A DNA stretch of 13,971 nt from Methanobrevibacter sp. (GTDB lineage: Archaea; Methanobacteriota; Methanobacteria; Methanobacteriales; Methanobacteriaceae), in NCBI GenBank assembly GCA_009777005.1, contig WRMT01000046.1, positions 1 to 13,971 of the forward strand, in the 5' to 3' direction. Below the pieces are notes generated by a model. The model had not been told where the DNA came from and did not search any database. It worked only from the letters and a program-made list of their open reading frames with translations. Of the stretch, positions 1 to 7,350 are shown in pieces. Both the position numbers and the translations under genes were made by a program. Numbering within the stretch: the first letter of the stretch is position 1; every line of letters begins with the position of its first letter.

Positions 1-179
1 TTCTTTGAAATTTATAATTTTATTTAAATTAATTTATTTAATAAAATAATGATTAATATAATTTATTTTTATAAAAAATATTATTAAAAATATAAAAATT
101 AAAATTAAATAGATTATAAGAAATTATAGCATGTTTCAATATTTTTACAGATTTTTTAAAAGACATATATTTTTTTTCC

Positions 180-186
180 AAAAAAT
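180..186 (-). terminator. possible oligo-T terminator after rad50
   Basis: Seven consecutive A on the plus strand give T7 on the transcribed minus strand, about 140 bases past the rad50 stop. Archaeal RNA polymerase often terminates at such T-runs without a hairpin. The whole flank 1-237 is A/T-rich with many short T-runs, so this assignment is weak. I see no gene in 1-237. Confidence 0.25.
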
Positions 187-237
187 TTATTCAAAATTTG
201 GATTTTTATGAAAATAAATTTCTAACCCCTATATTTA

Positions 238-374
238 TTAACCTTAATTATATTTTTTTATCAACCTGAAATGATTTTAGAAATTCCATTTTCTTTTTTA
301 ACCTTAATTATATTTTTTTATCAACCTGAAATGATTTCAGAAATTCCATTTTCTTTTTTAACCTTGATTATATT
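238..374. repeat. 60-bp tandem duplication of the rad50 3' end
   Basis: Positions 241-300 and 301-360 are near-identical 60-bp units with one difference (T at 278, C at 338), and the first 14 bases of a third partial unit continue at 361-374 with one further mismatch. On the minus strand each unit encodes the Rad50 tail KVKKENGIS(E/K)IISG followed by TGA TAA. The copy at 301-360 forms the real C-terminus; the copy at 241-300 lies in frame behind two stop codons and is probably untranslated. The post-stop sequence AATATAATTAAGGTTAA resembles the coding sequence at the unit start, so slippage between these near-identical stretches explains the duplication. Confidence 0.93.
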
Positions 375-3122
375 GTCTGCTGCATTTTCTAGTTCTGAAT
401 CATGAGTTACAATAATCATTTGAGGGATTACAGACATTTTCATAAGTAGCTCAATCAATTCAGTTCGTCGGTATTTGTCTAGGTGAATTGTTGGTTCATC
501 TAAAAGAATAGTTTCAAGGTTTCCTGAAGACATTGAGTGGGTTATACCTAATCTTAAAGCTAAAGCAATAGCTATTTTTTCGCCTCCACTAACCATGTCT
601 AAGTTAGTTTCTCCTTCAGGACCATAAACTGATATATTGTAATCATCATCAATGATTAAATCAGAGTAATTAAAATTAAATTGTTCAAAAAATTTAACCG
701 TGTTTTTTTGTATTAAAGGTTTTGACTTGTTTCTTAAATCTTTTTGAATCCCATCTTTACCATAAAGAGTTCTAATTTCTTTAAGTAGCTTTAAATAATC
801 ATCAATATTATCTAATTTTTTTTCATATTCCTTACTTTCATCAAGTTTTTTATTAATGCTAGTCAAAAAACTTTTAATTTCAGTAGTTTTTCCTTTAATT
901 TCAGAAATATTTTTATATAATTCCTCTACCTTTTTTTCAATTTTCTCATAGCTAAGGAGAATACTTTTATAAAAATCTTCATCATATTTGCAAATTTCTA
1001 TATTTTCCTTAATTTTTTTAATTTTAGATTCTCTCCAGTTTAAATCTTTTTCATAAGAAAGAAGTTGGGATTTTATAGTATCTTTTTGAATAATTGAACC
1101 TTTTAACTGATTATATTTCTTATCTTTAGCTTTTAATAGGTTGATTTCTTCTTTAAGTTTATCTTCTCCCATGTCAGTTTTCAGTGAACTATCTTTTTCC
1201 ATGAGTTGCTTTATTTTTTCAACTTCAAAATCAATACTTTTTGTTATATTATTCAGTTTCTCTTGTGCTATACTTTCTCTTCCTAAAGTATCAAGTGAAC
1301 CAAGAGACTTTATATAATTATCATAACCATTTTTTCTTATTTTTCCTAGTTTATTTAAAGATTCTATTGAAGAAATTATTTCTGCAAGATTTAACTTGAT
1401 TTTTTCATTGTCTTTTATATTTTCTTGAAGTTCTTTTATTTTTTTAATGTCTTCACTAATTTCATTAGATATATATTCATTAAAAGTAATATCATATTCA
1501 ATTTTTTCAAAAATAGCTATTTTTGACTGTAAAATATCCTTTTCTATCTTTGATTTTTTTATATATTCATTATTAGAATTTATTAAATTTTCATTTTTTT
1601 CAATTATTGATTTATATGAATTCAATAGTTCTTCTTTTTTATCTTTGCTTATCTCAGATTTACAAGTAGGACATTGATTATCAGTATTTTTAATTTCTTT
1701 TAAAGGTTTTTTAACATTGTTACTACTTTCTTTTAATGCTGAGTTTTCCTGATTTTTTAAAGAAATATTATCATTGAGATTAGCTATTTTTTCCTGAATT
1801 TTTTCTTTTAAATCTTTAAAATGATTATTTAATAATTCAAAATCAATGAAATCATAGTTTAACTGATTGTTAAAGTTTTTAAAAGAATCAAAATCTACTG
1901 GAACTTGTTCGTTTACTGATTTAAAGAAATCGTCCATGTTTTTTTTGTTTTTAGATATTTTTGATTCTAATTGTTCTATGTCTTTAGCTATTTTTTTAGC
2001 TAGTTGATTTTCAATTTCATATTTTTGTTTTTCTTGGGTTAGCTTATTAAGTTTCTCTTGAATTTCAATATATTCTTCATACTCAGTTTTTCCATTCTTT
2101 AAAATTTCTTTACAATCTTTTATAGATTGAATTTTGCTTATAAAGAACTCTTCATCTTTTTTAAGGCTTTTAATATTTTTCACTGATTCTTCAAATTCAA
2201 GATAAAAAGGAAGTTTTTTCACATCTCCTAACAATAGAAGCATTTCTTTTTCCATCTTTTCAATATCATCGAACTGTTTTTGAAAATTTAGTTTATCAGC
2301 TACTAATTTTTCAATAATTTCAGTTTCATTAGCTAAGTTATTGTTTAAAGTTTCAAAAACAGTTTTTTCAGATTCCATATTACTTTTTTTAAGTGAATAT
2401 TCTTGTTTTTCCTTTTCTAAAGATTTAAGTTCTAGTTCATAGTTTTGAGATCTTTGAGATAAGTCATTTAAAATAAGTTTTTTATTGCCCAATTCTTCTT
2501 TTAATTCATTGATAGAAGATATTTTGCCTTTTAATTCAGATTTTTGATTTTCATAAATATTAATCAGGGGCAATATATTATTCCAAGCTTTTTCTAAAGA
2601 ATCAATTCTAAGTAATTTAGCTATAAGTTTTTTTTTCTCAGATGGAGTTTTTCCTATTAAATCAGCTATTTCTCCTTGTCTAATGTATATTGCATTTAAA
2701 AATAGCTCTGAATCCATATTTAAAATAGTTTGGATTTCATTATTTACAAGCTTATCTCCTCTTGTTATAGAGTAATATTCATTTCCTTCTTTGATTAATA
2801 GCTTAACATCAGATTTAATTGTAATTTTGTTATTAGAAGATAATTTAGAAATTTTTCTAATAATTTTATAATCTTTACCATCAACATTGAATTCTAAAGA
2901 AACTTCCATGGTCTCTTTTGGATTTTTATTTTTATTAGTTTTAACTAAATCAGCTATTTTTTTAGTAGTGTATTGTTTAAATAATACAAAGCTAATAGCT
3001 TCTAGTATAGTAGTTTTACCTGCTCCATTTTCACCAATTATCAAATTTACACAGGGTTCAAGATTAATCACTGTATTTTCATGAGATTTAAAATTTTTAA
3101 GTCTTAGTTTATTAAATATCAT
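321..3122 (-). CDS. rad50: DNA double-strand break repair ATPase Rad50
   Basis: SMC-like ATPase that partners Mre11 in sensing and resecting double-strand breaks. From the ATG at 3122 it is 933 residues. Visible motifs are Walker A GENGAGKTT (residues 30-38), two long Lys/Glu-rich coiled-coil arms, the zinc hook CPTC (484-487, encoded at 1662-1673), the ABC signature SGGEK (about 845-849), Walker B/D-loop LLDEPTIHLD (DEPT at 875-878) and the H-loop histidine in VTHD (907). All catalytic elements are intact and the length is normal for archaeal Rad50. An upstream TTG at 3152 would add ten residues; I prefer the ATG because MIFNKLRLKNFKSHENT is the expected family N-terminus, though neither start has a clear Shine-Dalgarno. 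It lies 212 bp downstream of mre11. The gene's last 54 bases and its TGA-TAA stops are copied once more downstream (see repeat at 238-374). Confidence 0.96.
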   Translation of the reverse strand: MIFNKLRLKNFKSHENTVINLEPCVNLIIGENGAGKTTILEAISFVLFKQYTTKKIADLVKTNKNKNPKETMEVSLEFNVDGKDYKIIRKISKLSSNNKITIKSDVKLLIKEGNEYYSITRGDKLVNNEIQTILNMDSELFLNAIYIRQGEIADLIGKTPSEKKKLIAKLLRIDSLEKAWNNILPLINIYENQKSELKGKISSINELKEELGNKKLILNDLSQRSQNYELELKSLEKEKQEYSLKKSNMESEKTVFETLNNNLANETEIIEKLVADKLNFQKQFDDIEKMEKEMLLLLGDVKKLPFYLEFEESVKNIKSLKKDEEFFISKIQSIKDCKEILKNGKTEYEEYIEIQEKLNKLTQEKQKYEIENQLAKKIAKDIEQLESKISKNKKNMDDFFKSVNEQVPVDFDSFKNFNNQLNYDFIDFELLNNHFKDLKEKIQEKIANLNDNISLKNQENSALKESSNNVKKPLKEIKNTDNQCPTCKSEISKDKKEELLNSYKSIIEKNENLINSNNEYIKKSKIEKDILQSKIAIFEKIEYDITFNEYISNEISEDIKKIKELQENIKDNEKIKLNLAEIISSIESLNKLGKIRKNGYDNYIKSLGSLDTLGRESIAQEKLNNITKSIDFEVEKIKQLMEKDSSLKTDMGEDKLKEEINLLKAKDKKYNQLKGSIIQKDTIKSQLLSYEKDLNWRESKIKKIKENIEICKYDEDFYKSILLSYEKIEKKVEELYKNISEIKGKTTEIKSFLTSINKKLDESKEYEKKLDNIDDYLKLLKEIRTLYGKDGIQKDLRNKSKPLIQKNTVKFFEQFNFNYSDLIIDDDYNISVYGPEGETNLDMVSGGEKIAIALALRLGITHSMSSGNLETILLDEPTIHLDKYRRTELIELLMKMSVIPQMIIVTHDSELENAADNIIKVKKENGISEIISG

Positions 3123-3334
3123 ATTATCTAAATCTTTATTTAAAAAAAACAAAGTTTCTATGTTTATTATAATTTTGGTGGTAATTTATTAAATTTTAAA
3201 GAAGGTGTTTATTTTTTATTATTATTTTTTTTTATATTATTATTTTAATTATTTTTTTTTAGAGTTTTTTCCTTTTTATTAATCTTAAATAGTTTAATTT
3301 TTATAAAAGTGAAAATAAATCAGTACATTATATT
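3123..3334. other. mre11-rad50 spacer, low-complexity
   Basis: This 212-bp gap separates two genes that are often adjacent or overlapping in archaea. It is dominated by T-runs and ATT runs on the plus strand (about 3210-3270), and I see no ORF, hairpin or convincing promoter. Rad50 may be read through from mre11 or have its own promoter here; the sequence does not decide. Confidence 0.5.
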
Positions 3335-4633
3335 TCAATGTTTTTTATTTTCACTATCATAGGAAGATAGGTCAGGATCTTCCATTTCAAAATCGTCAAA
3401 TTCCATTTCAGTATCAAATTCTATCTCAGAATCAAATTCTATCTCAGAATCAAAACCCATTTCAGAATCAAAACCCATCTCTGAAATATCAAGGTCTTCA
3501 AAATATTCCTTAAAAAATTTATTAGATATCTTTTCTGATTCTTCTAATTTTCCATTGGAAAGATTATTAAAAAGTTCAATAGCTAATTTTACAATATCTT
3601 CATTATCAAAAACCTTTAACTTTTCAGCTAAAAGTTTCTTTGGATCAAGGGTAGCTAAATTTTCTATTAACTTTTCATCGTTTAAAATATCATCTGATTT
3701 AAATACTGGTCTTATTTTAAGGGAAAAGCCAAAGAGTTCTTTGTTAATCTGTTCATAAACATCTCCACGGTCAAAATTCCCACCTTCAACCGTTAGATTG
3801 ATAATAGGTTTGTTTTTTAAATTTGAAATATATGCTTTTAAGTCCTGAATTTCATTATCTAAATCAGAGTATTGGATATTTTTTGTTATAAACTCTCTTT
3901 GAAGTTCAATGTTTATTGCTTCAACTTTTACAAAATCATCATTCATTTCAACCGAAAAAAAACCTTTCTTTTTTTTCAGATAATCTCCTAATTCACTACT
4001 TTTCCAAATTTCAGTGGATCCAGGGTAAGCTAATTTTCCTCCTCCAAAATCATCGATTATTCTTGTGTGAACATGTCCACATGCATAGTAATCGAAATTT
4101 TGAGGTAAATCAGCTAATTCTAATTCATATTCCCATGGGAGGTATTTATCAATACCTTGATGAATTACGAGGATTTTCTTTGAGTAATTTTCTGCTTCTT
4201 TAGATAATATATTTAAGCATTTTTTCAATGAATCAACTTGAAGTTTTGGATGATAAGGAGTTCCTCCAATGAATATATCATCAAAAATGAAATATGGGTT
4301 TTTACGGCTAATTAAATTCAATCCAAGTTTTTTAAATAAAACTTGGGGTGGAATTGCATTTTTTCTCATTAAAATATCATGATTTCCAGCTATTGCATAC
4401 ACTGGAATTCCATTATCTTTTAATTTTAAAAATTCTTCTTGAAAAACAAGTAAGGCATTAGGTGATGGTTTTGAAAATTCAAAAAGGTCCCCACTATGGA
4501 TTACAAAATCAGGACTTTCAATAATGATTTTGTCAATCATGTCTTTAAAAACATTATAAAAATCTTCTTCTCTTTCAATTAGACCATATTGCCTATATCC
4601 TAAATGTGTATCAGCTAAATGAGCAAATTTCAT
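3335..4633 (-). CDS. mre11: DNA double-strand break repair nuclease Mre11
   Basis: Manganese-dependent calcineurin-like phosphoesterase with 3'-5' exonuclease and endonuclease activity, acting in a complex with Rad50. From the ATG at 4633 it has 432 residues. The five metal-binding motifs are all present: DTH (8-10), HSGDLF with Asp49, GNHD with Asn84-His85, HQG with His158, and GHVH with His187 and His189. The capping and Rad50-binding segments follow. The C-terminus is unusual: five consecutive six-residue acidic repeats of E-M/I-G/E-F-D-S/T/D type (about 385-414) and then an acidic Asp/Glu/Ser tail. A TTG at 4645 would add MGKT, but the ATG has GGGA 9-12 bases upstream and gives the canonical MKFAHLADTHLG start. 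It lies between herA and rad50 in the end-resection cluster. Confidence 0.96.
   Translation of the reverse strand: MKFAHLADTHLGYRQYGLIEREEDFYNVFKDMIDKIIIESPDFVIHSGDLFEFSKPSPNALLVFQEEFLKLKDNGIPVYAIAGNHDILMRKNAIPPQVLFKKLGLNLISRKNPYFIFDDIFIGGTPYHPKLQVDSLKKCLNILSKEAENYSKKILVIHQGIDKYLPWEYELELADLPQNFDYYACGHVHTRIIDDFGGGKLAYPGSTEIWKSSELGDYLKKKKGFFSVEMNDDFVKVEAINIELQREFITKNIQYSDLDNEIQDLKAYISNLKNKPIINLTVEGGNFDRGDVYEQINKELFGFSLKIRPVFKSDDILNDEKLIENLATLDPKKLLAEKLKVFDNEDIVKLAIELFNNLSNGKLEESEKISNKFFKEYFEDLDISEMGFDSEMGFDSEIEFDSEIEFDTEMEFDDFEMEDPDLSSYDSENKKH
3392..3481 (-). repeat. 18-bp in-frame repeats encoding the Mre11 acidic tail
   Basis: Five 18-bp units in register with the reading frame encode EMGFDS, EMGFDS, EIEFDS, EIEFDT and EMEFDD. 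Adjacent units differ by only a few bases, so the array looks recently expanded by slippage. Each unit carries two to four acidic side chains and one Phe, giving a regularly spaced acidic/aromatic pattern that resembles a disordered partner- or DNA-mimicking tail. Confidence 0.93.
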
Positions 4634-4706
4634 AGTTTTTCCCAAATATATGATTAATATTATAATCTCAGTTTATTTAAATCTTAATAAATTAATTATA
4701 TTCTAT

Positions 4707-4722
4707 CAAAAATATAAAATTA
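4707..4722 (-). promoter_or_regulatory. candidate TATA box for mre11
   Basis: The minus strand reads TAATTTTATATTTTT here, a TATA-like element. A start about 25 bases downstream would leave a leader of roughly 55 nt before the mre11 ATG at 4633. The surrounding sequence is so A/T-rich that similar strings are common, and no clear BRE precedes it. Confidence 0.25.
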
Positions 4723-4985
4723 ATGTTTTTAATCTTATTTTATTAAAAGTTTACTTATTAATATATTTTAATCAAGAAAATTTAAAATACAAGTAAATTT
4801 TCTCATTTTGAAACAGTTGCACAATTATTTTTGTTCAACATATATACAAATAAAAAATTAAAATTTATAAAAAAAATTAAATATATTATATTTGTTCAAT
4901 TTAAAATTAAAATTCTTTAATTTTGTTCATCAAAATAAACTTTTTGAACTTCCTCATTTTTTGAAAATTTTTTTACAAAATATTT

Positions 4986-5036
4986 ATGTGTATGTTTGTG
5001 TGTATGTGTTTCTGTGTGTTTGTGTGTACATATATG
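4986..5036. repeat. TG-rich alternating tract
   Basis: About 51 bases of imperfect TG/TATG repeats contain roughly 15 G and only 2 C on the plus strand, so the minus strand is CA-rich. It stands out from the otherwise A/T-only spacer. Alternating purine-pyrimidine TG runs can adopt Z-DNA under negative supercoiling. It lies just past the likely herA terminator, and no function can be read from it. Confidence 0.8.
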
Positions 5037-5101
5037 AAATTTAATTGAAAATATTCAAAGATTTTGTTATTATTGAAAAAATAATTTTAAATTATCATGT
5101 C

Positions 5102-5108
5102 AAAAAAA
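5102..5108 (-). terminator. oligo-T terminator after herA
   Basis: The minus strand has T7 (TCTTTTTTTGACATG) nine bases past the herA TAG stop. An isolated T7 directly after a stop codon is a typical intrinsic archaeal termination signal. No hairpin is needed or seen. Confidence 0.45.
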
Positions 5109-5116
5109 GATACTTT

Positions 5117-6652
5117 CTAATAATCCCCGCCTAAATCACTATATTCTTTTTCCTGCTCTTTGATTCTGTTTTCAAGATCTTTTTTTTCTTTATTCCACTC
5201 ATATAAAATATCTAAATCTCCACCAACTGTTCTACCTTTAAATTCATCGATTTTTACAAGTGTAGGAATCTTTACCATGAGACCTAAAACTATAGCTTCA
5301 CCAATATTTAAAGAAGGTAATTGTTTAACTAAATCTTCACTAAGACTTTCACTAGCTGTTTGAACATGCCTTTGATCTTGTGGTTCAACAAGTCTTAAAA
5401 TAATCATGTTATTAGCTTGTGAAAGAGTATCTGAATCAACAGATTTTGGACTTTGACTAACTAAACAAAGACCAAGTCCGAATTTTCTTCCTTCTCTAGC
5501 TACTCTACTAATCCAATACTTAGACTTAGGATTTCTATTTTTTGGAGCTAAAATATGGGCTTCCTCAATTATAAAAAACACTGGAAAAGCTAAAGATTTA
5601 TCATAGCTAGTTCCACTTCTATGGACAAAATGTTTTCGAGCTTTCAATGCGTTTCTCAAAATATGGCTAACAATAACTTCTGCTGCAGATTCATCAGCTT
5701 GTCCTAAATCAAGAACATTAGCTACTCCTAGTTTAAGCCGTGATAATATATTACCTGTATTTATATTAAGCAAAGAGCTATATTTATTTTGTAAATCTTC
5801 TACTTTGTTTATTACATCCATTATCCTAGATTTTTCTGCTGCATTGAGATCTTTATCACGGAATGTCTCTGTATTATACCATTTATCCAGTATATTTTTC
5901 ATTATTTCAATAAAATCTTTAGTATCTGCAGTTCCATCTCGAATAATTGTATTTGCTTCTTTGTAACATTCTCTAAAGTATCTTTCTTGGATATGTGCTG
6001 ATGAGGGAATATTAGCTAATGATTTGATTTCATCAAAAGACATATAAATTGGATTGATATTTGCCTCAATTATATTTATTTCTCCATTTTCAAATTTAGC
6101 TCCTGAATATTCAGAATGCATATCAAATATGAGAATACATCCATTATATTCAAGTAATCCATCGATTAATACCGAAACAGTATTTGATTTTCCAGCTCCA
6201 GTCATAGCTAAAATAGCTAAGTGTCTTGAAACCATGTTATTAATATTAACTTTAACTTCAACATCTTCTTGGCTAATTAAATTACCAATTTTTAAAGAAT
6301 TTTCAACTTTAAAAATTTTTTTAAGTATTTTTTCATTAGCTATTTTAATTTCAGTTCCTGGAGGAGCTGGGGTTCGAGGAATCCTTAAATTATCATCGAT
6401 ATCTCCAAGAATTTTCACATGTCCTTTGATGTAGTAGTCTTCTCCTTCAATTTGTCTTATTTTTTCTATGGTTTCAGGATCATATATTTCTCCATTTAGA
6501 GAAACACTACCTCTAACTAGAGATTCAATCATTCCTAAAATAGTTTTTCCTTCATAATTTAGTGAAACATATTCGCCTACTTTAGGCATTTTTTTTGAAA
6601 TAAAAGTCACATCAATAAGAGATGTTTCACCTACAGATCGTCCGATAATCAT
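5117..6652 (-). CDS. herA: HerA hexameric DNA translocase/helicase
   Basis: FtsK/HerA-type ATPase that forms hexamers, loads NurA and drives bidirectional DNA translocation during end resection. It has 511 residues, usual for archaeal HerA. An N-terminal HAS-barrel (about 1-125; GRSVGE, GEYV) is followed by the RecA-like core: Walker A TGAGKSNT (151-158), IFDMHSEY (175-182), a helical insertion (about 205-300), Walker B FFIIEEAH (359-366), the arginine-containing SRVAREGRKFGLG (382-394) and sensor VSQSPKSVD (399-407). A Lys/Glu-rich C-terminal helix closes the protein. The ATG at 6652 is preceded by GGTG. It lies 150 bp after the acetyltransferase gene and is followed by a T7 terminator. Co-clustering with nurA, mre11 and rad50 is the classic archaeal arrangement, and no key residue is missing. 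Confidence 0.96.
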   Translation of the reverse strand: MIIGRSVGETSLIDVTFISKKMPKVGEYVSLNYEGKTILGMIESLVRGSVSLNGEIYDPETIEKIRQIEGEDYYIKGHVKILGDIDDNLRIPRTPAPPGTEIKIANEKILKKIFKVENSLKIGNLISQEDVEVKVNINNMVSRHLAILAMTGAGKSNTVSVLIDGLLEYNGCILIFDMHSEYSGAKFENGEINIIEANINPIYMSFDEIKSLANIPSSAHIQERYFRECYKEANTIIRDGTADTKDFIEIMKNILDKWYNTETFRDKDLNAAEKSRIMDVINKVEDLQNKYSSLLNINTGNILSRLKLGVANVLDLGQADESAAEVIVSHILRNALKARKHFVHRSGTSYDKSLAFPVFFIIEEAHILAPKNRNPKSKYWISRVAREGRKFGLGLCLVSQSPKSVDSDTLSQANNMIILRLVEPQDQRHVQTASESLSEDLVKQLPSLNIGEAIVLGLMVKIPTLVKIDEFKGRTVGGDLDILYEWNKEKKDLENRIKEQEKEYSDLGGDY

Positions 6653-6802
6653 TATAACACCATAAAATGGAAATTTTTATTTTGCAAATTAGCTTTAATC
6701 ATTTTTAATACGTGAATTTTATTTTTATTGATAAATTTTATTTTTATTTTTTTTAATTAATAAAATTATTCTTAAAAATAATAATATTAATTATGAAAAA
6801 CA

Positions 6803-7282
6803 TTATTTATGATTAATTCTATTAATTTTTTTAAAATGAATGAATTCTAATTTTTCTGAAATTTTTTCAGATTTAAATTCAATATATCCTGATTTTTTAT
6901 ACAAATATATATTTTTGGAACTTTTATATCCTGTAAATAATTTAAATTCAATATTAGGTTCAATATCAATAAAATATGTTTCAATATATTTTAACAGACT
7001 TTTTCCAATACCTTTATTTTGAAAGTTTGGATGAACTATGAGTTTGCGTATGAAAACTGTATCATTATCTTTATATGCTCTTATTGAACCAATGATATCC
7101 AAGTCATTGTTTAAAGCTTTTAATATAATTCCTTTTTCATATTCATTTCTAATTTCATCTATGTTTTGTTTTAAAGGTTCAATAGAGTAATCATCATATA
7201 AATCTGCTTCACTAATATATGCTAATTTTTGTAAGCTTAAAATCTCTTCTAAATCATTAAAATTAGCTTTTTTAATTATCAT
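6803..7282 (-). CDS. GNAT-family N-acetyltransferase
   Basis: Single-domain Gcn5-related acetyltransferase of 159 residues. Motif A is clear: the strand RKLIVHPNFQ leads into the acetyl-CoA pyrophosphate-binding loop QNKGIG (88-93) and helix KSLLKYIE. Motif B is the LYKKSGYIEF segment (127-136), with the Tyr usually seen near the thiol. The start IIKKANFNDLEEILSLQ is the typical GNAT alpha-1 region. The substrate cannot be read from the sequence. The ATG at 7282 has a good Shine-Dalgarno (AGAGGT), and its leader contains an 11-unit TAA microsatellite. It sits between nurA and herA, two genes usually close together, so acetylation of a repair protein is conceivable, but chance placement is equally possible. 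Confidence 0.88.
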   Translation of the reverse strand: MIIKKANFNDLEEILSLQKLAYISEADLYDDYSIEPLKQNIDEIRNEYEKGIILKALNNDLDIIGSIRAYKDNDTVFIRKLIVHPNFQNKGIGKSLLKYIETYFIDIEPNIEFKLFTGYKSSKNIYLYKKSGYIEFKSEKISEKLEFIHFKKINRINHK

Positions 7283-7304
7283 TTAACCTCTAATTGTAAT
7301 TGTA

Positions 7305-7342
<38 letters not shown>

Positions 7343-7350
7343 TGATATAT

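Larger units (their letters stand above)
4634..5116. other. herA-mre11 intergenic region
   Basis: This 483-bp gap has no ORF I believe. It holds, from the herA side, a T7 run on the minus strand, a TG-rich tract (4986-5036), three copies of TTGTTCA with one inverted partner (4831-4949) and a weak TATA-like element for mre11. The division into terminator, odd tract and promoter suggests that mre11 is transcribed separately from herA. Confidence 0.5.

Noticed and set aside
241..300. Readthrough extension of Rad50 into the duplicated tail
   Set aside because: Two consecutive stops (TGA TAA) separate the copies, and the context shows no recoding signal such as a selenocysteine or pyrrolysine element; TAG, not TGA, would be the pyrrolysine codon.
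1447..1677. Plus-strand ORF of 76 codons within rad50
   Set aside because: It is the antisense shadow of the coiled-coil and zinc-hook region; the minus-strand frame carries all Rad50 motifs and this one has no ribosome site or recognisable domain.
3123..3152. TTG start adding ten residues to Rad50
   Set aside because: The extra residues MFFLNKDLDN are not family-like, no ribosome site precedes the TTG, and the ATG at 3122 gives the expected N-terminus.
3916..4203. Plus-strand ORF of 95 codons within mre11
   Set aside because: It is antisense to the conserved Mre11 HQG and GHVH motifs; no independent support.
4634..4645. TTG start adding four residues to Mre11
   Set aside because: The ATG at 4633 gives the canonical MKFAHLADTH and has GGGA at a good distance, whereas the TTG has none.
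4986..5036. Possible structured non-coding RNA in the TG tract
   Set aside because: In AT-rich archaea structured RNAs show as GC-rich islands, but this tract has G with almost no C on one strand and cannot form stable stems.
6054..6434. Plus-strand ORF of 126 codons within herA
   Set aside because: It is antisense to the HerA Walker A region, has a low-complexity Ile/Phe/Ser composition typical of shadows, and lacks any family resemblance.
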